21,563 nt of DNA from Pelobacter sp. UBA6093. Lineage in GTDB: Bacteria > Desulfobacterota > Desulfuromonadia > Desulfuromonadales > Syntrophotaleaceae. The DNA is taken from assembly GCA_002435955.1 (NCBI GenBank), contig DIWZ01000013.1, positions 59,430 to 80,992 on the forward strand, read 5' to 3'. Both the position numbers and the translations under genes were made by a program. Of the stretch, positions 6,780 to 13,713 are shown piece by piece. Each line of letters starts with the position of its first letter. The stretch's first letter is position 1. The notes beneath the pieces were generated by a model. It was given only the letters and a program-made list of their open reading frames with translations. It was not told where the DNA came from and did no database searches.

Positions 6780-8684
6780 ATGACCCAGCCCTCCCCTACA
6801 TACCTGCTCATTGCCCAAAGCATTCCCTCCGACAACGACAAGCTGGCTCAACTACGACCGCTGCTGGCACAAAAGTATCAACTGGATGCGTACATCCTGG
6901 GACAGCGCCTCATCGGCCGGGGTCCGAATCTGATAGCGGAAGGAACCCGGGAACATTTGACAGACATCGCAGCCCTGCTTACGGAACAGGATATCCCCTG
7001 CTGGGTTATTGAAGCGCGTCCACCACGTTTCGCGCCCCTGAGATTGCGGGAAATACGCATCGACCCGGAGCAGATGTCCTTAACAACGGATGGCCGTGTC
7101 GTGATCCTGGAGCCAAAACATCGGGTCATGGCGGTGCTTGCCGATCTGTCCGGCCAGGCTGCCGAAAAAAACCTCAAGTACCTCATGGCGCAACGCGTCT
7201 ACAGCGGTATCCAGGATTCTCGTCCGCTTGGCGATGAAGAATTGACCAAGGCCATCCTGCGCGGCGAACCGGTGCTGGATCTGTACCGATTCAACGATCA
7301 GGGCCGCGTCGATGCCGGGGTGCGCGTCCTGCCGGGGCGCTTCGATCCGAGCGGGCTTGGTGAGCACGCCGGCCTCAGTGCCATCGGCAATCTTAAAACC
7401 ATCCTGGACCTGGTCCGCAACCATGTGGACTCCTTCCAGCTGGTTCTCGATTTCGGCCTCGCCAACCTGCCCGGTTGCCGCCTTAAAAGCCCCGAAGACG
7501 GCCTGCATTGGCAACGTGACAACCTCGCCGCCTTGACCTGCTTCGGATGGCTGATGGCCGAACTTTCGCCATCCGTCCCCCACAGCATGGCCCCTGGCGC
7601 CCCCCCCCTGTCTCTGCTCGAAGCACTCTGCAACGAACTGGGGGATGACATGCCGGACGCTCCTGCTCCCGCCCAGACCCCTGTCAGTCTGCCGCAGCCT
7701 CCTACTGCGGACCGCACCCATCGTTCCGCGGGCCTGCGGCTTTCCCTGAGCATCGCCGCGGCGATGGGCTTCGGACTGCTGACCGCAAGCGGCAGCGATG
7801 TGTTGACCGAGGCCTTACGCTTAGGCCAGCGTACCGGCATGCTGCCCGGTCTGCTGACCGGAGCCAGCCTGTGGGCAGGCTTCCACTTTTTACGACTGAA
7901 GCAACACGTTGAAAACACGCCGACGAGTAAAGCCCGTTCGCTGGCCATGGGCCTGGTCGAGCTCCAGGGGCGGGCGGTACGCAAATATGCGCTCATATCT
8001 CCCGTGAGCCATTTGCCATGCGTCTTTTATCGGGTCCGCAAATACCGACGCGACAGCAAAAACAGATGGCGGCTGTCGTATTCGGATGATAGCCGGCATG
8101 TTCCTTTTTATCTGGAGGACGACACCGGCAAGGTCACCATCGATCCACGCGGAGCATCGGTCTCGGCGCAAGTCAGACAGGAATCCTACGGTGGTCAAGC
8201 ATCGACCCTGTTCGGCTCCATCGGCAACGATGCCGATGAAAAGTGGGTGGAGGACATCGTGGTCGAAGGAACCCGGATCTACCTGCTCGGACAGGCACGT
8301 GAAAACCGTGGACCACGACCATCCCTGCGCGAAAAGGTAACCCGGGCCTTGCAGGACCTGAAACGCGATCCCGAAGCTATGCGAGAATACGATCGCAATG
8401 GTGATGGACACGTCTGCGAAGCGGAATGGGAGCAGGCGCGTATCAGTATCGAGCAGCAAGTATTGCATCAAAGCCTCGCTGGCGAGTATTCACAGCCGGT
8501 TCAAAGCGACCGCGTGGTTGTGGGGCGCCCGCGCCAGCGTTCGATTCCTTTCGTTATTGCCGAAACCGAGTCGGAAACGCGCCTGGTACGCCATTATACT
8601 CTGCTTATCCTGCCCCTGTTTGTCGGGGCGTTGGGCGGTCTGGTCTGGACTCTCTGGTCACTGAAACACTATCTGCAGCCGTAA
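6780..8684 (+). CDS. GIDE-domain membrane protein with EF-hand
   Basis: 634-aa membrane protein. Residues 1-310 are soluble and unrecognised, ending in a Pro-rich linker (PAPAQTPVSLPQPP). Two hydrophobic segments (~320-336 and ~352-370) precede a GIDE-type domain (~385-510). GIDE is the membrane-side domain of eukaryotic MUL1/SP1 ligases. Visible signatures are PVSHLPCVFYRVRKY at 408-422 and PFYLEDDTGKVTIDPRGA at 442-459. There is no RING motif, so ubiquitin-ligase labels passed on by homology would be wrong. A canonical EF-hand loop follows at 538-549 (DRNGDGHVCEAE, with ligands at positions 1, 3, 5, 7 and 12), then a C-terminal membrane helix (~606-628). ATG 6780 is chosen because the promoter overlaps the longer frame and GGATGA lies 7 bases upstream. 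lemA follows after 26 bases with no terminator, indicating one operon. The GIDE and EF-hand calls are from motif recognition; the biochemical role is unknown. Confidence 0.8.
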   Translation: MTQPSPTYLLIAQSIPSDNDKLAQLRPLLAQKYQLDAYILGQRLIGRGPNLIAEGTREHLTDIAALLTEQDIPCWVIEARPPRFAPLRLREIRIDPEQMSLTTDGRVVILEPKHRVMAVLADLSGQAAEKNLKYLMAQRVYSGIQDSRPLGDEELTKAILRGEPVLDLYRFNDQGRVDAGVRVLPGRFDPSGLGEHAGLSAIGNLKTILDLVRNHVDSFQLVLDFGLANLPGCRLKSPEDGLHWQRDNLAALTCFGWLMAELSPSVPHSMAPGAPPLSLLEALCNELGDDMPDAPAPAQTPVSLPQPPTADRTHRSAGLRLSLSIAAAMGFGLLTASGSDVLTEALRLGQRTGMLPGLLTGASLWAGFHFLRLKQHVENTPTSKARSLAMGLVELQGRAVRKYALISPVSHLPCVFYRVRKYRRDSKNRWRLSYSDDSRHVPFYLEDDTGKVTIDPRGASVSAQVRQESYGGQASTLFGSIGNDADEKWVEDIVVEGTRIYLLGQARENRGPRPSLREKVTRALQDLKRDPEAMREYDRNGDGHVCEAEWEQARISIEQQVLHQSLAGEYSQPVQSDRVVVGRPRQRSIPFVIAETESETRLVRHYTLLILPLFVGALGGLVWTLWSLKHYLQP

Positions 8685-8710
8685 TAACGCCTGCGGGCAA
8701 GGAGGAAACG

Positions 8711-9280
8711 ATGGCATTTGTTATTTTTGTTGGGGTATTGGTTTTGCTACTGGCGATCTTGGCCGGATATATCATCACCATTTACAATGGCCTGGTAAGC
8801 CTCAGAAACAACATCGACCGGGCCTGGAGCAACATCGATGTTCTGCTCAAGCAACGCTTTGACGAATTGCCGAAACTGATCAAGGTCTGCGAAGGCTACA
8901 TGCAGCATGAGCAAAAAACCCTCGAGGCCGTCATCAAGGCCCGCTCCATGGTGCAGAATGCCCGAGGCGCACAGGAAAAACTCGAAGCCCAGAACATGCT
9001 GACCGACACCCTGCGATCCCTGTTTATGGTGGTGGAGCGATATCCCGACCTCAAGGCCGACGCCGTATTTCGCAACCTCGGCAGCCGCATCTCGGAGATT
9101 GAAGATCAGATCGCCGATCGCCGCGAGTTCTTTAACGACGCGGTGAATCTCTACAATATCCGCATCGAGCAGTTCCCCGACGTACTCATCGCCCGCGCCT
9201 TCAATTTTGTGCGCCGCTCCCTGTGGAAAATCGACCCTGCCCACCGTCAGGATGTCGAAGTCAACTTCCAGCACACCTGA
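8711..9280 (+). CDS. lemA: LemA family protein
   Basis: 189-aa protein with an N-terminal membrane helix (residues 2-25, VIFVGVLVLLLAILAGYIIT) followed by the long helical-bundle domain of the LemA family. The signature NNIDRAWSNIDVLLKQRFDELPKLIKV at ~33-59 is followed by EGYMQHEQKTLEAVIKAR. The N-terminus is probably outside with the helices close to the membrane, but the family's biochemical function is unsettled. ATG 8711 has a near-perfect SD (AAGGAGG, 5-7 bases upstream). The frame is open much further 5', but that part overlaps the end of the GIDE gene and is not coding. LemA genes commonly sit beside membrane proteins such as TPM- or GIDE-domain proteins, which fits the gene upstream. 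Confidence 0.93.
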   Translation: MAFVIFVGVLVLLLAILAGYIITIYNGLVSLRNNIDRAWSNIDVLLKQRFDELPKLIKVCEGYMQHEQKTLEAVIKARSMVQNARGAQEKLEAQNMLTDTLRSLFMVVERYPDLKADAVFRNLGSRISEIEDQIADRREFFNDAVNLYNIRIEQFPDVLIARAFNFVRRSLWKIDPAHRQDVEVNFQHT

Positions 9281-9307
9281 AGTCTCTATGCCTGATCCGT
9301 TTAGTTC

Positions 9308-9339
9308 ATGCCCCGGCCGTTTCTGCCGGGGCATTTTTT
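9308..9339 (+). terminator. Intrinsic terminator of the GIDE-lemA operon
   Basis: ATGCCCCGGC (9308-9317), a 7-nt loop and GCCGGGGCAT (9325-9334) followed by a run of T. Confidence 0.9.
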
Positions 9340-9341
9340 GT

Positions 9342-9676
9342 CAGGCATTTTGAAAGTGCACTGGACGAAAGCTAAATAGCTGGTACATTTTAAACGTTCT
9401 TTAAGAGCAGCAACGCCTGAAAGGCAGGGGGCGGTTCTCAACTCAAACAGGCCCTGCACTGATCATGGCAACGGAAAGAGCGTCTCCCACAGCCTTCTTC
9501 ATTGTACTTCGAGCATGAGGTCAAGATGGCGGGAAACATGACAAAATCCACTCTTCTGGTTAGCCCTGGAATTTTTTCCCCACTGACGACAACTTACCGT
9601 GATGCCAGCACGCTGAATTATTACCGTTGCGGTAAGTTTTATAGTCAACCTTGCAATCCTACAATGGAGGTATTAA
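9342..9676 (+). other. 335-bp gene-free leader region of the OmpA gene
   Basis: No credible gene is seen. A weak promoter-like pair, TTGAAA (9350-9355) and TAAATA (9373-9378) with a 17-base spacer, lies just past the lemA terminator and would give a ~300-nt leader. Within it, GCAGGG (9424-9429) can pair with CCCTGC (9452-9457), so an RNA structure is possible, but it fits no riboswitch class I know. An ATG-initiated frame from 9502 runs into the OmpA gene in another frame and lacks support. Confidence 0.4.
9592..9637. promoter_or_regulatory. TTACCG inverted-repeat cluster before ompA, possible operator
   Basis: A perfect TTACCG-TTG-CGGTAA palindrome (9621-9635) sits 41 bases before the OmpA ATG. 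A further ACTTACCG (9592-9599) is the exact inverse of CGGTAAGT (9630-9637). Three half-sites in 46 bases suggest a repressor site or an mRNA hairpin. No regulator can be named. Confidence 0.35.
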
Positions 9677-10864
9677 ATGAAGAACGCAAAAGCTCTCGTA
9701 ACGGCCCTTGTCCTGTCGTTATGCGCGATGCCCGCCATCTCGCACGCCGAAGTCAAAGCCGGCACAATGACCCTGTCGCCCATGATCGGCGGCATCACCA
9801 TGGAAGGCGATCAACTGGACGATACCGAAGGCTTCGCTTACAGCCTCGGTCTCGGGTACAACTTTACCCAGGCATTTGGCCTTGAGGCTGTGATCGCCGG
9901 CGCCGATCTCGATGACGATAATGGCGGCAATGCCGACTTCTGGAACTATCGTCTCGACGCGCTTTATCACTTCATGCCGGATAGCAACCTGGTCCCCTAC
10001 CTGGCAGCCGGGGCAGGCGGGTACACCCTTGACGGCGACGATGAGTTCATGACCAACTACGGTGCCGGCCTGCTTTATTTCCTTGGCCAGAACATCGCTT
10101 TGCGCGCCGACGTCCGTCACATGATGGGTTTCAACGAAAGCAACCTGGAACACAACCTTATCTATACGGCGGGCTTGAAATTCCAGTTCGCCGGCAAAGA
10201 GCAGCCGGTTGCAAAAGAACAGCCGATTGAACAAGCTCCCATGGACTCGGACGGCGATGGTGTCACGGACGATCTGGACCAATGCCCCGACACCCCCAAA
10301 GGCGCTCCCGTTGACGCCAAAGGCTGCCCCCTCGACAGCGACGGTGACGGCGTTTACGACTACCTCGACCAATGCCCCGACACGCCCAAAGGCGCCCCTG
10401 TGGACGACAAAGGCTGCCCCTTGGACAGCGACGGTGACGGCGTTTACGATTATCTCGACCAGTGCCCCGGCACCCCCAAAGGTACCCTGGTTGACGACAA
10501 AGGCTGCGAGCTGAAACTCACCCTGCATATCAATTTTGATTTCGACCAGGCAGTGATCAAGCCCGAATTCAAAGCTGAACTCGACAAAGCCGCCGATTTT
10601 GTACGCGCCCACAACAACGTTCCCTTTATCCTGCTGACCGGCCACACGGACAGCAAAGGTAAAGATGCCTACAACATGAAGCTCTCCCAGAAGCGGGCCG
10701 AGGCTGTCCGGCAGGCACTGATCAACGATTACGGCATGGATGCCACCAGGCTTAAAGCCAAAGGCATGGGCGAAACCCAACCGGTTGCCAGCAACGACAC
10801 GGAGGAAGGTCGCTACCAGAACCGTCGCGTTGAGCTGACCTGCTGCGCGGTGCTGCCTGAATAA
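9677..10864 (+). CDS. OmpA-family outer-membrane protein with thrombospondin type-3-like repeats
   Basis: 395-aa outer-membrane protein that should tether the envelope to peptidoglycan. Residues 1-24 are a signal peptide (cleavage SHA/EVK likely). Residues ~25-172 alternate like an 8-strand OmpA barrel, followed by a short linker rich in Lys, Gln and Pro. Three 30-residue repeats fill 190-279, each with DSDGDGV, a DQCP motif and a KGC: calcium-binding, thrombospondin type-3-like, with paired Cys. The OmpA C-terminal domain (~281-388) has NFDFDQAVIKP, TGHTDSKG (Asp325) and LSQKRAEAV (Arg340), the residues that normally hold diaminopimelate, and ends NRRVEL. An unusual tail, TCCAVLPE, adds two adjacent cysteines. 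AATGGAGG gives a good SD. The gene is monocistronic, between a long leader and a strong terminator. Peptidoglycan binding is inferred from the family. Confidence 0.93.
   Translation: MKNAKALVTALVLSLCAMPAISHAEVKAGTMTLSPMIGGITMEGDQLDDTEGFAYSLGLGYNFTQAFGLEAVIAGADLDDDNGGNADFWNYRLDALYHFMPDSNLVPYLAAGAGGYTLDGDDEFMTNYGAGLLYFLGQNIALRADVRHMMGFNESNLEHNLIYTAGLKFQFAGKEQPVAKEQPIEQAPMDSDGDGVTDDLDQCPDTPKGAPVDAKGCPLDSDGDGVYDYLDQCPDTPKGAPVDDKGCPLDSDGDGVYDYLDQCPGTPKGTLVDDKGCELKLTLHINFDFDQAVIKPEFKAELDKAADFVRAHNNVPFILLTGHTDSKGKDAYNMKLSQKRAEAVRQALINDYGMDATRLKAKGMGETQPVASNDTEEGRYQNRRVELTCCAVLPE
10244..10513 (+). repeat. Three tandem 90-bp direct repeats inside the OmpA gene
   Basis: Units at 10244-10333, 10334-10423 and 10424-10513 encode the calcium-type repeats. 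Units 2 and 3 are nearly identical at the DNA level, with long runs unchanged even at third codon positions. This points to recent duplication or gene conversion and makes copy number prone to change. Confidence 0.85.
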
Positions 10865-10882
10865 CACTCCGCGCATTTGAGT

Positions 10883-10921
10883 AAAAAAAGCAGGGCCGGG
10901 TTATCCCGGCCCTGCTTTTTT
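10883..10921. terminator. Bidirectional terminator between ompA and the MCP gene
   Basis: An A-run plus GCAGGGCCGGG, loop TTAT, then CCCGGCCCTGC plus six T. It is a perfect stem with U-tracts in both directions, serving the convergent OmpA (+) and chemoreceptor (-) genes. Confidence 0.9.
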
Positions 10922-10959
10922 AATACTACGTCAACAATACTACCCTTACCCCCGCGGCA

Positions 10960-12972
10960 TCAGAATTCCGGCAAGGCCGGAATAGGATGCCGGCCCGCGT
11001 TGCCGATGGTCGGCGACTTGCTCTTCAGGGTGAATCGCGCCAGCATCTGTTGCATGCGTTCGGCCTGGCTGGTGAGCTCCATGGCCGCTGCGGCGCTTTC
11101 CTCGGCATTGGCGGTGTTTTGCTGGGTTACGCCGTCGATCTGACCCAGCCCCAGGTTAACCTGGCTGAAACCCTGGGCCTGTTCGTTGGATGCCATGGAA
11201 ATTTCCGCGACCAGGTCGGAAACCTTGGTGGCCCCATCGACGATGGTTTGCAGGGCACCGGCTGTCTTGTCGGCCAGCTCCGTACCGTTGCGGGTCTTGG
11301 CCACGGAATTCTCGATGAGCTCGGCGGTTTCCTTGGCAGCCTTGGCGCTGCGCGCCGCCAGAGTACGGACTTCTTCGGCCACCACCGCAAACCCCTTGCC
11401 GTGTTGGCCGGCGCGGGCTGCTTCTACGGCTGCATTCAGCGCCAGCAGATTGGTCTGGAAGGCAATCTCGTCGATCACCTTGATAATCTTGGAGATATCT
11501 TCGCTTGAAGTGTTGATGTCCCAGATGGCCACCAGCATTTTTTCCATAAGTTCGGCGCCCTGCATCGCACCTCCACGAGCACTCTTGGAAAGCTCATTGG
11601 CCTGCTCGGCATTTTCGGCATTGAGACCGGTCTGGGAGGCCATCTCGGTCATGGAGGCAGTGATTTCCTCGATGGAGGCTGCAGCCTCGGTGGCACTCTG
11701 CGAGAGGGAGTGGCTGGACTCCGACACCTGAAGGGCGCAGCTGGCGATGTGCTCGCCTGCCGTGCTGACCTGGGTGAGCACCTCATTGAGATTGGCGGTC
11801 ATCCCCTGCAGAGCACGACCCAACTGGTCCCGGTCCGAAGCAAGTCTCACGTCCACCGCCAGATTACCCTGGGCGATCTGATCTGCAATGCGGGCTTTTT
11901 CCTGCAGGCTGTCGGCCATGCCATCGAGGGCCACACCCAACTGACCGATCTCGTCCTGGCGCTCCAACTGCAAGCGGCCCGACAGATCCCCCAGACTGAT
12001 GGTTTCAGCAAAGCGCACTCCGCGGCGGACATCGTTGACGATGGGGCGCACGAGGAGGAACACCACACCGGCCAGCACTCCCAACAGGATCAAGCCGACA
12101 ACGATACTCTGGTTGCGAATACCGTCCACCGCGGAGAACACATCGTGGGTTTCCGCACAGGCCGCGACAATCCAGCCGGTGACCGGAACCTGATCATAGG
12201 CCAGCAGTTTGTCAATACCCTCCCACTTGTAGAAGGTAACCCCTTTCTTTTTGCTCAGCACCTCCTGTCCCCAATCGTAGCCGGCGACATTCACATCGAG
12301 AATGTTGTCCTTGTTGGGATGGGCGATAAAACGCCCCTGGTCATCGAGCACGTAAACATAACCGCCAGCGCCGATCTTGATGGGACTCACATATTTTTCG
12401 GTGAACTGCATCAGGTCCAGCACGCCGATGAGCACCCCGGCAATCTGGCCATCCTGGCCATCCTGACGGATCGGCACGGCAATGACGAAGATGGGATTAT
12501 TGGTCACCTGGCTGCGCAAAACCTTGGAAATGACGGTCTTTCCCGTAATGCTATCGCGAAAATATTCGCGCTGACTGATATCGACCTTGCCAATGGCAGC
12601 AGGGTCGGACGATGCGACGACGACGCCGTCCATACCTGCAACATGAAAGCCCTCATAGCCGCCGTACTGTCTGGACATCGCTTCAAGGGCACTGCCGGCC
12701 GCCGCGGCCGCCAATTGCTGGTCGCTGTCGGTCCGCAACGCCATCCTTATGACCTCCCGCTGCGAGCTGATCTCGAGGTCCCGGGTCAGCCCGTCGATCC
12801 AGCCCTCGAACTGCCCGGCCAGACTGCGGGTCAACTCGGTCAACTGTCCGTTAATCGTCGTTTCCAGGGCAGCCTTGGAGGATCGGTAATTGAGAATCCC
12901 GGACAGCGCCAATCCGACCAGGACCACCAGAATGGTCGGCAACAAAATCTTCCCTCGCAAATTCAGCTTCAT
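10960..12972 (-). CDS. Methyl-accepting chemotaxis protein with dCache sensor
   Basis: 670-aa inner-membrane chemoreceptor. TM1 is at ~9-27, with a periplasmic double-Cache sensor at ~35-285 (SQREYFRDSITGKTVIS at 133-149, then GGYVYVLDDQGRFIAHPNKDNI in the second module). TM2 is at ~289-308, a HAMP at ~310-362 with a second HAMP-like stretch to ~400, and the MCP signalling domain at ~410-648. Its hairpin tip reads IDEIAFQTNLLALNAAVEAA, then AEEVRTLA, the CheA/CheW contact. The C-terminus (PALPEF) lacks the NWETF-type CheR/CheB tether. The ligand is not predictable, since the arginine/WY pattern of amino-acid dCache sensors is not evident. ATG 12972 has GGGGGAG just upstream; an upstream in-frame ATG adds seven residues. 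It appears to be a single-gene unit with no chemotaxis genes nearby. Confidence 0.94.
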   Translation of the reverse strand: MKLNLRGKILLPTILVVLVGLALSGILNYRSSKAALETTINGQLTELTRSLAGQFEGWIDGLTRDLEISSQREVIRMALRTDSDQQLAAAAAGSALEAMSRQYGGYEGFHVAGMDGVVVASSDPAAIGKVDISQREYFRDSITGKTVISKVLRSQVTNNPIFVIAVPIRQDGQDGQIAGVLIGVLDLMQFTEKYVSPIKIGAGGYVYVLDDQGRFIAHPNKDNILDVNVAGYDWGQEVLSKKKGVTFYKWEGIDKLLAYDQVPVTGWIVAACAETHDVFSAVDGIRNQSIVVGLILLGVLAGVVFLLVRPIVNDVRRGVRFAETISLGDLSGRLQLERQDEIGQLGVALDGMADSLQEKARIADQIAQGNLAVDVRLASDRDQLGRALQGMTANLNEVLTQVSTAGEHIASCALQVSESSHSLSQSATEAAASIEEITASMTEMASQTGLNAENAEQANELSKSARGGAMQGAELMEKMLVAIWDINTSSEDISKIIKVIDEIAFQTNLLALNAAVEAARAGQHGKGFAVVAEEVRTLAARSAKAAKETAELIENSVAKTRNGTELADKTAGALQTIVDGATKVSDLVAEISMASNEQAQGFSQVNLGLGQIDGVTQQNTANAEESAAAAMELTSQAERMQQMLARFTLKSKSPTIGNAGRHPIPALPEF

Positions 12973-13523
12973 ACTCTCCCCCATGATAAGCACCTGATCT
13001 CTCTGCGAGCCGTATCGCCCATAAAACTAAAAACTCTCTCCCCAATAACAAAAAGCGGCACAAGGCCGCTCATTAACTGTGGATTCAGAACTTGGTATAT
13101 TGAAAAAGATCGCATGGTAGCCATAATAACCGGACAAAGCTGTAATCGACTGATCAAGTCAAAGTCTTCGCCCATAATCTACTGCACCTTGGCGTAAAAC
13201 CCGTGGTCGCAATTGGTATAAAATCCGCGAACCATACAGGTAACAATTGAAAAGTGTCACATGAGGCCAAATATACTGACAACAAGCCATAAAGCAACGA
13301 CTTTTTCCATTAAGCCCAAGATCCAAAACCCGCCTCTTCAGTCAAAGGATTGACAAGTGACTCCCAATATTAAGGCGAGCGTCATTAATCTCCTGCGTAC
13401 ATATCCATAATGTAATTTTCTACCCTTTAGGCTGTCGATTTAATCATGTCGGCATAATAACGCCAACCTGGACGGTAACATTTTATTTTGTTTATTAAAA
13501 TCGAGCTTCAGCCAACCGCCACG
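12973..13523. other. 550-bp AT-rich stretch without a confident gene
   Basis: No ORF with a ribosome site and protein-like composition is seen on either strand. Visible items are a minus-strand terminator hairpin (13050-13070) and a minus-strand promoter-like pair, TTGCTT (13297-13292) and TATATT (13275-13270), spacer 16. A plus-strand TTGAAA (13247-13252) and TATACT (13272-13277), spacer 19, is also present. A minus frame (13175-12969) beginning MGEDFDLISRLQLCP crosses the hairpin and has no SD; I regard it as a chance frame or relic. Confidence 0.5.
13050..13070 (-). terminator. Minus-strand terminator upstream of the MCP gene
   Basis: Read on the minus strand, AGCGGC, loop CTTGT, GCCGCT, then a T-run (TTTTTGTT). 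It is about 80 bases before the MCP start, with no gene ending just upstream of it on that strand. It therefore terminates an unseen transcript or acts as an attenuator for the MCP gene. Confidence 0.6.
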
Positions 13524-13713
13524 CCAACTCGTGTCCATCTGGAAACTATGGATGGACACAGCGTGGTTTTCATATGGTAAACGAGCAATTTTTCCCAAGG
13601 TCAAGGAAATCAAGCGCTTGCACGGAGGCGTAGATGTCTACGCCGCACACGCAAGCGTGCGGATTGACGCCGAGATTGGGGAAAAGGGCCGTTTCCGGAT
13701 GAAAACTAGTTGG
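13524..13713 (+). repeat. Dispersed TIR element, copy B (long form, at hisS 3' end)
   Basis: The ends are inverted: CCAACT (13524-13529) and AGTTGG (13708-13713). The longer imperfect termini are AACTCGTGTCCATCTGG on the left and, as reverse complement of the right end, AACTAGTTTTCATCCGG. The left core is GTGTCCATCT / GGATGGACAC (13531-13540, 13550-13559). The interior, absent from copies A and C, folds as nested palindromes: TTTTTCCCAA (13589-13598) with TTGGGGAAAA (13676-13685), CGCTTGC (13615-13621) with GCAAGCG (13651-13657), and GGCGTAGA-TG-TCTACGCC (13627-13644). The right terminus overlaps the last codons and stop of hisS. Confidence 0.85.

Noticed and set aside
9395..9480. Possible c-di-GMP (GEMM) riboswitch before ompA
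   Set aside because: There is a GCCTGAAAGGC hairpin and a GCAGGG/CCCTGC pair, but the invariant GGCAAACC and GGGACGCAAAGCC blocks of the class are missing.
9719..10876. 385-codon open frame on the minus strand
   Set aside because: It is antisense to the OmpA gene. Its Val-rich repeats mirror the Asp-rich calcium repeats of the real gene.
12969..13175. 68-codon minus frame beginning MGEDFDLISRLQ
   Set aside because: It has no SD, runs through a terminator hairpin, overlaps the MCP start region and has no family resemblance.
11710..13197. 495-codon open frame on the plus strand
   Set aside because: It is antisense to the MCP gene, lacks a domain or SD, and has the composition of a GC-rich shadow frame.
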